NCBI GenBank assembly: GCA_021442155.1
Contig: CM038220.1
Location: 83,072,051 to 83,136,050 of the forward strand
Source: Cymbidium sinense
Lineage: Eukaryota; Streptophyta; Magnoliopsida; Asparagales; Orchidaceae
Reading direction: 5' to 3'
DNA length: 64,000 nt
Part shown: piece by piece, positions 24,540 through 37,452 of the stretch
How positions within the stretch are numbered: position 1 is the stretch's first letter
Layout of the letters: each line of letters opens with the position of its first letter
Made by a program: the position numbers and the translations under genes
Notes under the pieces: generated by a model
What the model saw: the letters and a program-made list of their open reading frames with translations, nothing else
Databases searched by the model: none
Told to the model about the DNA's origin: nothing

Positions 24540-25990
24540 GTGTTGCTGAAGTCAAAAAACTTTTGATTGGGAATGGGATTGTCACTAACCTTTTCAAATA
24601 GAAATCTATAATAAATGATATCAATCATAACAATTTAAGGGCCAAAAATAGAGTTACTTATAGAGTCAATAAACTACTAATACTTTATACATTTCATATA
24701 AAAGTTGGTGATATACAATAGTGAGATGAAAAAGGAAGGCTGTAACTCATACGAAGTAGACCATATATGAATTGTTAATTCACCAAAAAAAAGAAATGTA
24801 CTATTTTTTTAATTCATTCAACCTAGAAATAGTTGGTGGGAGATGTTGAAGGAAGGGTGATTACCAGATGAACACATAATTTATTTTTTAATTATATAGT
24901 TCAAGTCAAAGTTGTAGGAAAAGATAAGATTCTTGTAGATAAAGACTTTGTCTGGTTAATGAAACCTCTTAATATTCCAAAATGTATGCATTAAATTAGG
25001 TTTGCCAAAATGTATGCATTTGGCCATTTTGGGATTTATGTGACTTGCTTTAGGAGGTGGTTGCTTGATTTATCTAATGAAATTCTACTTCATTTAAACA
25101 AATATGTTCATCTCAATTTAATAAATGGGACATCAAAAAAAGTTTTTTAATATTCTAAATAGAGATTACCTTCTGCAATGGCTCTCACTGAAAAGTTTTC
25201 CTTCTCATTTTATTTTTTGGCTTGCATCTTATATTTTTAATGTTCCTTACTCTATATGTATTAATGATTCTCTATATGGCTTTTTCCATTTTAAGATTGA
25301 TCTAAGGTATTGTTTCTTTTTTATATTCATAACTCTTTTTTATTACTATAGAGGAGCTTTCTCAATTATTTTAAAGAAGCATTTTGGAACCTTGATATAC
25401 AAAAATCAAAATGAGTAGCTCTTGCATTTCTTACTTAATTTATACTGGGGATGTACAAATTTTTGAAAAGCTTCAACTCATAACACAAATGGGCTTAAGA
25501 TTATTTTAAATTTAATATATATCTCATTAAATTCCTCTAACTTAATATATGCTCATAACTTAAACTAATTATTTTGTGTTAAAGTCTTCATCTTGACTTT
25601 CTAATTCCTTATTGATAAAAGCAAATCATCATTAGATGTTTGAAAAGATAAATGTTTGTCTGGCCAGAGACTGCATAGTTGAAGGAAACACAATATGCTT
25701 AATCAATATCTTGCTTATTAGTGTCCTCATGATTCCTAAAAAATTGCATCAAGACCATTAATAATCTTTATTCTAAAATTTGTTGCATGAAAACTAAAGA
25801 AAAATATTTGTATATTATTTCCTGGAATAAAACATATCGAACTAATGATTTTGATGGTTTAGAATCTATAATGTTTTTATTTATCAAAGACATTTTCCAA
25901 TAATGATGATGATACATACCAATAACTTCCTTTTATTTCTAATGGGTAAATATATTACTTTATAGAAATGTCCTCCTTCCAAATTTATTC
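24540..25990 (+). pseudogene. LINE (L1-type) reverse transcriptase relic
   Basis: On the plus strand, 25,125-25,418 reads like the palm region of a plant L1 reverse transcriptase. NRDYLLQWLSLKSFPSHF corresponds to the 'VxWxFLLxxLxxxGFP' segment, and YSICINDSLYGFF to 'FSICINGSLHGFF', followed by a degraded 'GLRQG' (DLRYCF). A downstream segment at about 25,640-25,760 fits the 'KIN...RLxLINxxLxSIPxY' region. At about 25,815-25,880, SWNKTYRTNDFDGLES fits the 'ISWDKxCxPKxxGGLG' motif. The catalytic FADD segment is not recognisable. Many stops and frameshifts are present, with no endonuclease, poly(A) tail or target duplication. The upstream limit is uncertain. Confidence 0.65.
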
Positions 25991-26734
25991 ATTAGTTAAA
26001 TAGATGTATGTCTATGATGCACCAACAATATGATGAAGAACATATGTCACACGCTAGTTATATATTTAATTTAAAAAACAAAAAAAAATTAGACATGCAT
26101 CCTAAATAACTATGTTGGAAATTTAAAAATCTAAACTAAGTGTATAATTTAATAAATAAATGAAGATAAAATTATTTTTTTCTCTTCTTTGCTATCAATG
26201 ATGTATGAAAGGTATATATACATTTTATTTATCATTTTGCAACCTTAAATAATATAATTTTTTCATTCTTACAATGTTAGAATTTGTCACATATCTTTAT
26301 TTATTTAATTTTGCAATTATTATATATTATTTTTTATATTAAGAATTATAAAGTATAATATCTTGTTAACTAGGTGTATGTGTTATATATTTTAAAATAA
26401 GTGCCTTATGTTTGTGTTATTATGTTAACATGTTCCCTTATTTGTAATGATGCATCCTAGGTGTTTATAAAAATATATTTTTATAAGACCACATATCATT
26501 AATAATTTATTTCTACAAATAATAATATTAATTGAACAAAATTAAATTATTACTTTTCTTATCGTTAGATCCAAAGTTATTTAGTGAAAGAACCTAGATC
26601 TTACTTTAGAAATTAGCCAAGCCAAAATTTAAGAGCCAATTAAACAAGCTAGTCTTAGAAACTCGAGGTTTAGTAGAAATCAAGCCAAATCCATTTTTAA
26701 AGTTAAGAAGAAAAATTGAGAAGAATTCAGGAAA
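25991..26734. other. AT-rich sequence, nothing recognised
   Basis: Simple A/T runs dominate, and no coding or structural signal was recognised. It may hold the 3' part of the LINE relic before it. Confidence 0.35.
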
Positions 26735-26771
26735 TACACACACACACACACACACACAAAGTGAGTAGAGA

Positions 26772-26813
<42 letters not shown>

Positions 26814-26836
26814 AAATCAAATCAAATCAAATCAAA
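26735..26836. repeat. Compound microsatellite (AC)n-(GA)n-(ATCAA)n
   Basis: An AC run (26,735-26,758), a GA run with two interruptions (26,767-26,810) and about five copies of ATCAA (26,811-26,836) lie back to back. Confidence 0.95.
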
Positions 26837-28300
26837 GTGTGAAAATTTTCCATAAGATTATTCTCTAATGCTCTTTTATAGATGAAGATCCAAGTGTATG
26901 TAATTAACAAAATTAGTATAATTTTAAATGACAAAATGGAATGATCAAGGCGAAGTGAAGAGTGTTTGTGATTTGGTGGTTATTCCCAAAGAAAGAAGAA
27001 ATTTTAAAATATATAAACTTTAAACATTGAGATATTATTTACTTTAGTCCAATGAGTTTATAATTTTGACCCTTTAGTACAAGGGCCACTCATTTAATCA
27101 CTATTCCCATATGAGCATGTTTAATATTATTATTTCTATTAAAATATTAATTGTTACACTAAAAGACACTATAAAATGTGAAAGTTTAGCTTTATTCACA
27201 TAAGGAATTTCATAATCTTTATCACTTAAGTAACTAATGACCTCCTCACTATCATTAACCCATAATTATCCACTAAGGTTTAAGAGGAAGCCCTACCATT
27301 CTTATTTCAAATGTATCTGATATTTATGACGCCCAAAGTCTATAATCATTAAAATATTTTACTTTTTATTCTAATGGCTCATGATTTTGTTCCTTTAGTG
27401 TAGCTTTTTAAGAGATCATCCTTCCTAATATGCTATATGAGCAAACTTATGTTTAAAGATTTAATAAATTGAATTTCAAATATTATATCAAAATACATAT
27501 TGATATTTAAAAGTTCAAGTATCATTCTAGTTATGGTGCTTCATAATAATAACTTGATGGTTAAAAATTCTAATTATTATGAACTTTAGGTACCCTTAGT
27601 AAGTATATCGAGAGAAATCTTCATACAGATCCTTTATATCAACTAGTACTTTGGGTGAATACATTCATGAAGTTGATCAAAAGTGCTTTCAAAGAGTAGT
27701 CAATTTCTTAGATCATTAATTTGAGTTCAATGGCATTAATTCTTACTAAGAGTTCTTAGGCTACTTTTAATGATGCGAATAATAATAATTTCTTAATTAG
27801 TGAGGCTACATATTTCTTTTAACTAAGAGATGTTTGAGTGTACATTCAAACTAATTATAAGTTCAATAACTTATTAAATCTATTTTAAATTCTAAACATG
27901 TTTTAATTAACTTATGAATTAAGTGAATATAGATGTATACATACTTATTATATGTGACTTATATTGTATATGTATTATTTATAACATTAAAATCATTAAA
28001 AATACATACAACAAATTATTTTTTCTCCTCATTGTTTTCACATTAATTAAAATAATAAATCTTAAAAAAAACATTAAAATAATAATGTTTGATCATAAAA
28101 AATTATGTATGTTAAAAGCATAATAGCTCTATTAGAAATGTATAAATCTTTATTAATGGTTGAAGGATAAAAATGGGTTTGAAATTGGATTTAAATAAAA
28201 TCTAGTGATGTTTGTTTGATTGGTCTGTATACTTTAGCTTTATTATTTATTAATTATTTTATTAATTTTATTATCTCATAATCATTATTCATTCAAGATT
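26837..28300. other. AT-rich sequence, nothing recognised
   Basis: No protein domain was seen on either strand. There is a weak resemblance between 27,040-27,120 and 27,370-27,440 ('ttttg(a/t)(c/t)cctttagt' followed by 'atgagca'), which may be an old local duplication. Short open frames here are A/T-codon runs. Confidence 0.35.
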
Positions 28301-28889
28301 TATATTGTTCATCATAAAGTGGCTGAAAATTTTAAAAGGATTTAGTTTTAATGCTATGTGGGACCTATTCCTGGATGGTATTAGCTTGATGATCCAGACA
28401 TGGACGGTGATTGATTCAACTCGATAATCCATTCTGCGGTTTTTATTGAAAAAAATAAAAATCAAAAGCCAGTTGACATTTGGATAAATTGAAATAAATG
28501 GCCAACTGAAATGCACGAATTCTACTAATCAAAAGGTTTGCGGATTAAAATTGTTTGTTCACATCAACTGACAAAATACACTCAGCCTCAAAATACTTTT
28601 ACCATAAAATTAGTTCCATCAATCCGGTGACAAACTCACTCTAGTATAAAAATAAGCATTAATAATAAAAATATTGATTTTAAAAAATAGGTTGAGGAGC
28701 CAGACTCGCTCCCTCCAAGAGATCATGACTCCAAAATCCTCATCTCCTCTACCCTGGATCGCATAATTTAATGATTATTATAATAAATTCTATGGCAGGC
28801 AAAAGCTCGCATGGACATATGTATATTTGTCCTCTCAATCCATCTCTCCCTCCATTAAAGAAACCCAAAATCAAGCTCTCCATCATAGG

Positions 28890-29096
28890 CTCATCTCATC
28901 ATTCTCTATAAATTCCACCCATCATCATATTTCACCCCAAGTAATTACGCCAAATCGATGTTTAATTGTCATTACATTCCACCTCTTCTTACCCTTTCAA
29001 TATCCCTCGATATATAAATCAATCCACCTTTTATTCTTCCTCGAATAATCCATCATCACTCGCTCGTCTTCCTTCACCCTCTCTCGCTTCTCTAAC
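28890..29096 (+). promoter_or_regulatory. Promoter-like stretch with TATA box and pyrimidine-rich leader
   Basis: CTATAAATTCC occurs at about 28,907-28,917 and a second candidate, ATATATAAATC, at about 29,010-29,020. A strongly C/T-rich leader follows (29,040-29,095), directly before AACATGG. TATA box plus CT-rich leader plus a good initiation context is typical of plant Pol II genes. Which TATA would be used is not known. Confidence 0.4.
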
Positions 29097-29240
29097 ATGG
29101 ATACCCAAGAAGCTTTCTACAAGGAGATCCAAGAGCTGATCATGCTCATCATCTCGATGAAGAGGATGAAAAACAAAAGTGGAGTTCTCCTGCTGTTAAT
29201 GGAAGGAAATTTTTTTTCCCAATGCCTAGATATTATTTGA
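29097..29240 (+). CDS. Small hypothetical ORF (47 codons) or first exon of a decayed gene
   Basis: The ORF begins MDTQEAFYKEIQELI and ends in LDII before TGA at 29,238-29,240. The start was chosen because AACATGG fits the plant initiation context and lies just after a TATA box and pyrimidine-rich leader. The N-terminal half has a mixed, protein-like composition that contrasts with the AT-rich surroundings. The C-terminal half (LLLLMEGNFFSQ) looks like read-through beyond a former exon. Sequence to about 29,440 is still richer in G (for example 'aaggcgaggagaggaacg') and may be the continuation in another frame. I do not recognise the protein. It could be a truncated host gene, a small gene or chance. 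Confidence 0.3.
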   Translation: MDTQEAFYKEIQELIMLIISMKRMKNKSGVLLLLMEGNFFSQCLDII

Positions 29241-29648
29241 TGTGAACCGTATAGATCATTTCATATCGGAGCAAGCAATGGCTAAGGTACTTTGGGAGAG
29301 GAATCAAAGAAGTTCATGACAGATAACAGCTTAAATTTAGAATGACGATGGCGAAGGCGAGGAGAGGAACGAGAGTTTTTATTCCCATACGCTTAATGCT
29401 CATGATCGCCACAATGAGAGAGATTATAGATGCCTTTAATAATTATAATAATTATATTACAATATATTATATTATTTAGATTTTCTTTATCAGTGTATAT
29501 TATTTATTTATTATCAAGAAACTATTTGTTTTTTGTATTTGTTAAATAAAAGAAGAAGATATCTTTTAGTTTTCATGTACTTGGGTTGGAATAAAATAGA
29601 TGCAAAATATATTATTATATATTTTATTTTTCAGTTATTTGAATCGCC

Positions 29649-29650
<2 letters not shown>

Positions 29651-29723
<73 letters not shown>
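29651..29723. repeat. (TA)n microsatellite
   Basis: Perfect TA repeat, about 36 units. Confidence 0.98.
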
Positions 29724-29728
<5 letters not shown>

Positions 29729-30094
29729 AGCTTTAAAATCTCAAATATACTATGAAGAAATGCATATTTTCTAAAAAAAAATTATTTTAATTCACAAGAT
29801 TTTTGTTGAAGTTAGAAAATTTTAAAAAATTAAAAATTAAAATTTGGTATGGTTATTAAAATTAACATTAAATTATTTTGAAATTTCTCAAATTTTATAA
29901 TTTCTTTTAATCTCTTGAACTTCACAGAAGCTAATTAAATCTCATATATTAGGAATACAATTTCACAATCAGCATCACAAAACACTTCTTTTTTCCAGAA
30001 GTCCTCCATTTCTTTTCATTATTTCTCCATTAATAGCAATCCAATAATTAATGATTCGAGCAGAGTTTTGAAAATAATAATTAGAGCTTTTAAG

Positions 30095-30335
30095 GCCTAT
30101 TTGAAATATTTTTGTATTTTATTATTATTATTTTTAAATATATCTCTAATATATTATTTGTATATTTTATTTTTATTTTCAAAATAAAATAACTTATTTT
30201 AAAAATACTCAAAAAAATAAATTTTAGTTGCTTCCATTATTTCAAAAAATGACTATTAATGTAATTAATTAATTATTGATTATTCAATAAAAATAAAAAA
30301 AAATATTTTAAGATACTAAATAACATTTATTTCAA
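30095..30335. mobile_element. Possible AT-rich MITE
   Basis: The left edge ('ggcctatttgaaatatttttg') and the reverse complement of the right edge ('gttatttagtatcttaaaa') resemble each other, and the interior is almost pure A/T. Such small inverted-repeat elements are common in plants. The target-site duplication was not identified. Confidence 0.25.
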
Positions 30336-32528
30336 ATCAAAATATACATTAAAATTTTTAAACATAAATTTAAAATAGAAATAATCTCAAAATTTTATTA
30401 ACTTATGTGCCCATAAGCTGCAATGAGTTTATTCCACCATGAGTTCATTTTAAGTCCTTTTTTAAATGTGTTCATATTTTGTGTTTAGAAGATTTTTTTT
30501 TATTGATCAATAAAAAAAATATAAAATGTGTGACTCTAATATTTGATTGATTTTTTTTAAATATAGAAAGAATTTGGTCATAAACTTACATACACAATAT
30601 ATATATATATATATATATATACATAAGATCTCACATCTTGATTATAAGAGTATCCAATAAAGATGGTAAAGAGGATGCATTTAATATTTTAGTGTTATAT
30701 GAAAATCTAAAGTACATACAAGTTAAGAGAAGAGTTGTAAAAAACTAATAATGTGAAAAACTCAAAAAAGAGAGATCAGAGCTAAGAGATGGAGGTTGAG
30801 CAATTGTAGTTGAGCACTATGATCAAGTGAAGGTCGACAACTATAATGCATTATTATAGTCAAATGATGATGATTGGGAAACCATGATTGGGAGACTGTA
30901 GTACAAACATTTTGAGTGAGAATTGTCATTAGAGATGAGATGATGGGTATGGGTTACCAACTTGTTCAAGACTTCATACTTCTACCATTCCCTATCAACC
31001 TATTAGACCATTTGCTAAAGCTAAAGGGCTTTATGCTATAACTTTAAGGAGTCTAATTAATAGTCATGAGTTCTTCTTTCAAGCATCTAAAGATGATGTG
31101 GGTTCACGTGAGACACATCCCATTATGATGAAATGTAGATTCACTTTGGATAAAAAAAAGGTTTACAAACACAAAAGTAAATGATGGTAATTTAAAGATT
31201 TTGCTTGTGAGTGGCAATGGTTCATGAAGACTTTTGTATTGTATGTGTTTTCATTAAGGGAGCGTTGAGATAAGTTTGAGTTAAAATTGTTACATCAATG
31301 AGACAACTTTGATATATGATTGATTAAGATATACTTCATTAAATGATGGTTTTATATAAACAAACCAATTTTAGGTTGGTAGAATTGGTTTGTGAGCTTA
31401 ATAATTTTTTCAATCGATTGTATTTGTATTAACTTTAAGCTGATTTAGCTGAGTGGATTTATTTTCTATGAGTCAATTTGTTAGAGTTTATTTTGAAAAC
31501 TAGAATTCATATTTTGAGGAAGACATGTTGCTTATGGAAGCAAAGATTTACATCATAGTGATGGAGAATGAACCAAAGTTAGCATTTGTTGAAAAGATAA
31601 TATGCCATGCTTTTATGTAAAGAAAATTCTTTTATTCACACATAAAAATTACTAATTAATTCACACCAAAATATTATAATTGTATTTATTAATGTGGTCT
31701 TTATATCCACAATTATACATTTATTTTATTATTTGTTTCTAATTGTTAAAACCAAACAAAAGTTTGGTTTTTTTTTCAGTAAAAAAGAATTGAGTATGAT
31801 TTATAAAGATGCTTTAGTTCGAAGTTAGGGGAATGATCAATTAGTGTTTTACATCATCTTCTTCTCTATAACTATCTTCCATTCTTATTATCTACAAACA
31901 AAAATTAATATTCAATGTGAAAGTTAGTGTTTTATGTTCAATGATGCTCAATCTCTTAAAAATTTGAAATTTTAAAATTATTATTTCTTATTTTGATATG
32001 GCTCACTTCATCAGTGAGCTTATCAATTAGAGAAAATATTATAATTTGAGTTTGGGCACATCTATGATATATCTACCTTCCTTCCTCACAAGTGATGTGT
32101 GATATTTATAATTAATGTCTCCACAATATGATTAACATAATATTATGTCAAGATCTTCAACAAATCATTTATCCCATTTTGAAGCTTTACATGATAATGT
32201 AGCTGATTTATATTACTTATGTATTAATATTAAGTCAATACTTAACACCACAAAAGCAAATCTTCACTTTTATTTATTTATTTTGATAGATGGCTACTTA
32301 GATATCTTGCACAAATTCACCCTCTAAAACACAATTTCTCAAATGATGAAGTTAAAAAAAAAGGAGAATCATTAGATCAGCCATTGGCTCGCTTTGGATC
32401 ATGACTGGCAAAAGTAACGAGTGTAGCTCATCAAACCTAATTGAACTTGAGATTGGATCTAATCAAACTAGTATAAGACCATGGAAATAGTTCTTTTATA
32501 TTTGTTTATTTTGAATTAATGTATATGT
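30336..32528. other. AT-rich sequence with a short TA run, no gene recognised
   Basis: A TA run lies at 30,597-30,621. The part at 30,760-31,260 is less AT-rich and might be part of an old retroelement, but it has no open frame or domain on either strand. The remainder shows nothing recognisable. Confidence 0.35.
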
Positions 32529-33095
32529 TGTTAGAACTATAAGAAAATAAGCAATTAAGAAATAAATTTAACACAACTAAGAAACAAAAAATAAAAGTAA
32601 TTAGATTGAAATAGTCTCGAGGAGGGACTAATGATACTATCCTAGAGTAGATCAAGCCTGGTACACCAATTTTTTCTTTTTTACCGTGAGATATAACACA
32701 TCCCCTTGCCTGCGACCACTGCTCCACAAACGACAAAATTTTGAACTAATCGCGTGTCTCTTGTCACCTAAAAATGAAATGAAGAGAATGAGTAGAAAAT
32801 ATATGAATAGAGAAAGGAAGAGAGAATATTCATATTTTCTCATGTCATTCAAACTCACATTATCATCTATTTATAGGTGAAAGATGAGAGCCAAATATAA
32901 AATCACATAATTATGATTTATAGCCATTACTAGCTATTATTTAAAGTTATAAATTAATTTATTTGTATTCATTTAATTTATGTTCCAAGTTATATAATTA
33001 ATATTTTTATTATAATAACATTTTAATAAGAATAATAAAGTGAATAACGTTATTATAATGTTATAATATTATTTTTCATTATTTTTTTCGTATCA
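32529..33095 (-). repeat. Ty1/copia LTR (3' LTR of the minus-strand element)
   Basis: The minus-strand sequence starts TGATACG at 33,095, directly after a polypurine tract GGAGAGGAAA (33,098-33,107), the usual site of plus-strand priming. It ends in TAACA near 32,529. A TATA box (CTATAAATAG) lies at about 32,867-32,877. The same LTR occurs in plus orientation at about 55,645-56,205, sharing the TATA region, 'acacgtgactagttcg'-like and 'gatagtatcat'-like segments, and an A/T-rich end with 'ttaattgtgttaaatttat'. The length is about 567 bp. Confidence 0.75.
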
Positions 33096-35640
33096 ATTTC
33101 CTCTCCAATAACAAAAATATTTACAAATAAACTTGAGGTGAATAAAATAAGAGGTCAATAATCAATTTTTCCATTTTGTACAACTTTTATCATGCATTTG
33201 ATGAAAGTACTTTCTAGGTTTTAAACTTTCACTTAGTAAAACCAAAATCTAATAATAATAAATACCATAGTAACCAATGTTTTGAACTAAGTATACAAAT
33301 TATTATATCATTTGGTATACACATGATACGAGACATGCTATAAGACACTTAATGGGTGATTAAAGACCATTTCATCTCAATTCAATTTATAAGTATTTTT
33401 ATGATCTTAATAAGATCTCATTGCAGCAGCCTATTACTGCAACACTTACGTAGGTGAGATCTCTAAGATACACTGCAATTATAATACATCACAAAATTAT
33501 TTTCCTTTGATCTTATTAAGAGCTATAGCTCTAACTTATTTTCATTACAGTTTAACATAAATATATATACGGATGATATTTATAATATTTGAATTATGCT
33601 TTCAAAAATATTCATTTATTTTATCACAATGAACCTTTATCATGGTGTTTGCTGAAGGTTGGGTTTCCACTATTATGACTATTTTAACCCCATCCCTTCT
33701 AATGATCTCAATATAAAAGCCTTGCAAGCCCTTTCTCTAATGGATCTACAATATTTTTCTCAGAGCAAATAAAATGGTAAGTGACACATCTTTTATATAA
33801 TTCATATAAAGAATCATGTCTTATTCTCATATGATATTTTTTATCATTGCATTTTGCATTTTTTTTCTATTTTAATTATCACAATTTATTAAAATAATGT
33901 ATAGGTTTTTTCAAAAATAAATTAATAAACTTTAAGCCACTCGTAAACTATATCAAGTGCTTATAAATTCTACTTTCATAATATATCTAGAGATTAATGT
34001 TTGTTTAGTAGATTTATGTGATATTGCACCACCATAAAATGTGAAGACATAACCACTGGCTTTTATTTTACGGGCAATCAAATTTTACATCACAATATTC
34101 TTCTAGTACTATAGAAAACCATTATAATGAATGTAATAGTTTATTGTCTTTAAATATTTAAAAATTCTTTCTGTGCTTTCCAATTAGTCTCACTTACTAC
34201 TAGTTTATCTACTTAATTTTCTTATAAGAGCAATATCATGTTGAGAATAATTTGCTAGATGTATAAGGTAACCAATTATTTGAGAATATTTTAATTGTGA
34301 TATATTATCACTTAAATTATTTATAAGATATAAGCTAGAGTTATATATAGTGCCTACAGGACTCACATCTTGATAATTAAAATTTTTAAAAGAAATTTTT
34401 GAATATAATGTGATTGAGTAATATAAATGTTATTTGCATTTCTATAAATCTCTATATCTATTATTGCATTAGCTTCACCTAAATTTTTCATATCAAATTG
34501 AGTTGATAGAAAGACTTTAATATTATTTATAATATTTAAATTTGTACCAAAAATTAAAATATCATCAACATAAAGATATAAAATAACATAATCATGATCA
34601 ACAACTTTAATATAAATATATTTATCAGACTCACTAATAAAAATTATATATGTCAATACTACTTTATCAAACTTTTCATGCCATTGGTTAGGAGCTTGTT
34701 TTAATCCATAAAAATTTTTTACTAATTTAAAAACTTTATTTTCTTGACCTTTTACTATAAAACCTTTAGGTTGATCCCTATAAATTTCATTATCTAAATC
34801 ACCATTTAAAAATACAAGTTTTACATCCATTTGATATATAACTAGATTATATACTGAAGATAAAGCTAAAAGCAAATAAATTATAGAAATTCTAGCAACT
34901 CGAGAAAAAATATCGAAATAGTCAATGCCACTTTTTTGTGTATATTATTTGGCTACTGATCTTGCTTTATATTTATCTTTAGACCCATCTGATTTTAATT
35001 TTTTTTTAATATCCATTTGCATCCAATAGTTTTACAATGTGGAGGTAAATCACAAAGTATCTAAGTCTTATTTGATATGATAGAATATATTTCATTATTA
35101 ATAGCTTCTTTCTAAAATGGTGCATCTATAAAATTCATAGCTTCATCAAAAGTAGTAGGATCATTTTCTAAAATAAATATTTTAGTTAAAAGAGAATCAA
35201 AATGATCACTTAAAATTTTCTCTTTTCTAATTCTTTTACTTTTTCTAATATTTTTATCATTTTTAATAGTTAAAATAGTATCATCATTATTTATTATAGA
35301 ATTTTCTATTTTAGATTTTTTATTAATAGATTTTGTAATCTTATTTTTCATAGGAAATATATCTTCAAAAATATAGCTTAGTAGATTCCATAATTGTATA
35401 AATAGAAATATCACTAATATCGAATTAATGATAAGAAATCTATAAGTAGGGCTATTAAGAAAATATCCAATGAATACACCATATACAATTTTAGATCCTA
35501 ATTTTCTCTTTTTATATTCTGAAATAAAATTTTAGCTAAACAACCTCGAACTTTTAAATACTTCAAATTGGGTTTTCTATTTTTTTCAGAATTCTTATAA
35601 TGTTTTATATGAATCTTTATAAGGAATCTGATTTAAAATA
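33096..35640 (-). pseudogene. Ty1/copia pol, 3' half: integrase tail, reverse transcriptase, RNase H
   Basis: Read from 35,640 downward, the integrase C-terminus comes first (YGVFIGYFLNSPTYRFLI, about 35,410-35,480). A basic linker (KRIRKEKILSDHFDSLLTK) and the RT entry (TTFDEAMNFIDAPF, 35,112-35,155) follow. The RT body is at 34,363-35,100 with YQMDVKLVFLNGDLD and FYGLKQAPNQWH. The catalytic LYVDDILIF is at about 34,553-34,580. RNase H is at about 33,960-34,120 (SGYVFTFYGGAISHKS). The RT core is open for 170 codons, but stops at the APF junction and frameshifts near 34,880-35,000 kill the frame. The order ends at the polypurine tract and LTR at 33,095. The 5' half is absent, because 35,640 abuts another repeat. 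It is the same family as the plus-strand fragment at 56.3-58.76 kb. Confidence 0.9.
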
Positions 35641-35674
35641 AAACAAGTTGTTGTTGACCTCACTTTTGGAGTGA

Positions 35675-37452
35675 TGATTCAATCTTCCCATCATAGGTCT
35701 AGGAATCTTCCAGACACTAAGAACTCCTTAGTCATAGGAAACTTCTAGTGGCTAAGTGAATACTTAACCTAAATCTAGAGACTTTAGAAGGGTTTTCATA
35801 GGATTAGGCTAAGCTTTAAGACTAAGGATACATACCCTACCCTATAGCCTAACCCATGACTTGTAATTATCTAAGTTTAAATTAAATTAAATTAAATGAA
35901 GATTAAACCAAATTGAATCAAACCAAAAGTACTTAATCAATGCATAAACACAAATGAACTCAAAAATAAATTCAAATGAGGTTCAAAGTGATAAATAAGT
36001 CATTTGGCCTAGAGTTGACCCATGTGGGCCCCATTAAGTCAAAAGTCAACAAACCAAAAATTCTCCGATTTAAATCACTCTGAAAGATCAAAATCATCAA
36101 ATGAATATGTTTAAATATAAAACAAAACAAATCTAAATCAAATGAGAACTCAAATGAGTTAATTGGATCATTTAACCCATTAAGCTCAATTTGGATTAAA
36201 ATGGATTCAAATCAAAATTAACAGCAAGTCAAATAAAACTAATCAATATAAATCATCATAACCACTTAATCAAACATGATTAGAACTTAAAGACATCTTG
36301 GTTGAGCCAAACAAAACATTTTAACTCAATTGAACCCGATTTAACTCATTTGAACTCAAAATGGGTCAAATCCAAATCCAAGCCAATTTAATCCAAGTTA
36401 AACAAAATTAATCAATTAAAACTATGATAAATGATTAATTAAATATAATAAAAGTAAATTAAAAGCCAATGAGTCAAATCAGGTTGCTTGAATCCAACCA
36501 AACTCATTTGGGTAAACATAAGTTGACCCAATCCCATTATAACCCCAAATTCAATAAAACACTTAAAGCATCATGTAAAAGTTAAAATCAAATCTCTAAA
36601 CCAAAGAGAGAGAGAGAGAGAAGAGAGATAGAGCAAGAGAGAGAAAGAGAGGGAAAACACACAATCATGCAAAATCCCCTCATTCAATCCTCCCCACACC
36701 TCTTGCACTTAATGGAAATGACCACACAGCAACAAAGAAAGACTTGGGAGCTAGAATCCAAGGTCACTAATCAGCCATCACCTCCCAACCATTTCTCATC
36801 ATCATTAATGGTGATTTTCAGCCACCATTAAGTACATAGGAAAAGAGGCACTATAGCGTTTGAATTCTGCCATTATTCACTCTCCAAGAGCTCTCCCAAG
36901 CAACCAAAAACCATTTCCCCATTTCTTTAGAGCTAAAATCACCAAAATTGGGCGGATTTCGGTAAGGAGATGACGACTATTAATGAATACAACATTCCAA
37001 GGGGAAGACAAGAGGTTGCATTCATTCGAAAGCTTCCTCTTACATCAAGGAGCATTCTTGGATCAACACCGCAATTGAAAACCATCCCCGGTGAGGTAAT
37101 TTCATCAAACTTTAGTGGGTGTAGGATCTCTTATTTGTGAAGATTCTTATGCAATTTTAAGAAATACCCTTAGAAATCACTTGCATTCTTCATTTTATAC
37201 AATCCTAATGCAAAATAGAAGTTTTCCAGCTAGAATTGGCATGAAATTGATCACAATCGGACCCCATTCAGTCAATTTTTATGGTTTTCACAAGTTTTCA
37301 CAATTTTCATTTGCTCGGTGCACTATTCAAACGCCCCTTTTCGGTGGAGGCAGCGATAATGATCTTTGATTCAGGTAAACGGATGGCTATGATTTAGTGG
37401 CAGAGCCTTTGATTTAAGCCCTCAGATCACCACATTTGACTTGGACTGTCCG
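35675..37452 (+). repeat. Third copy of the 8.4-kb LTR-like repeat
   Basis: This is a direct copy of 8,375-10,172, starting TGATGATTCAATC and ending around 'ttgacttggactgtc'. It has high similarity by eye throughout, including 'ggtctaggaatcttc', 'cctctagagttgaccca'-like segments, the GA microsatellite (36,606-36,650) and 'ctcggtgcactattcaaa'. The copy stops where arm B continues into 'atcaaacatgccatcc'. An open frame at 37,115-37,369 parallels one at 9,880-10,284 in the other copy, but the two proteins diverge by frameshift, so neither is taken as a gene. Confidence 0.8.
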
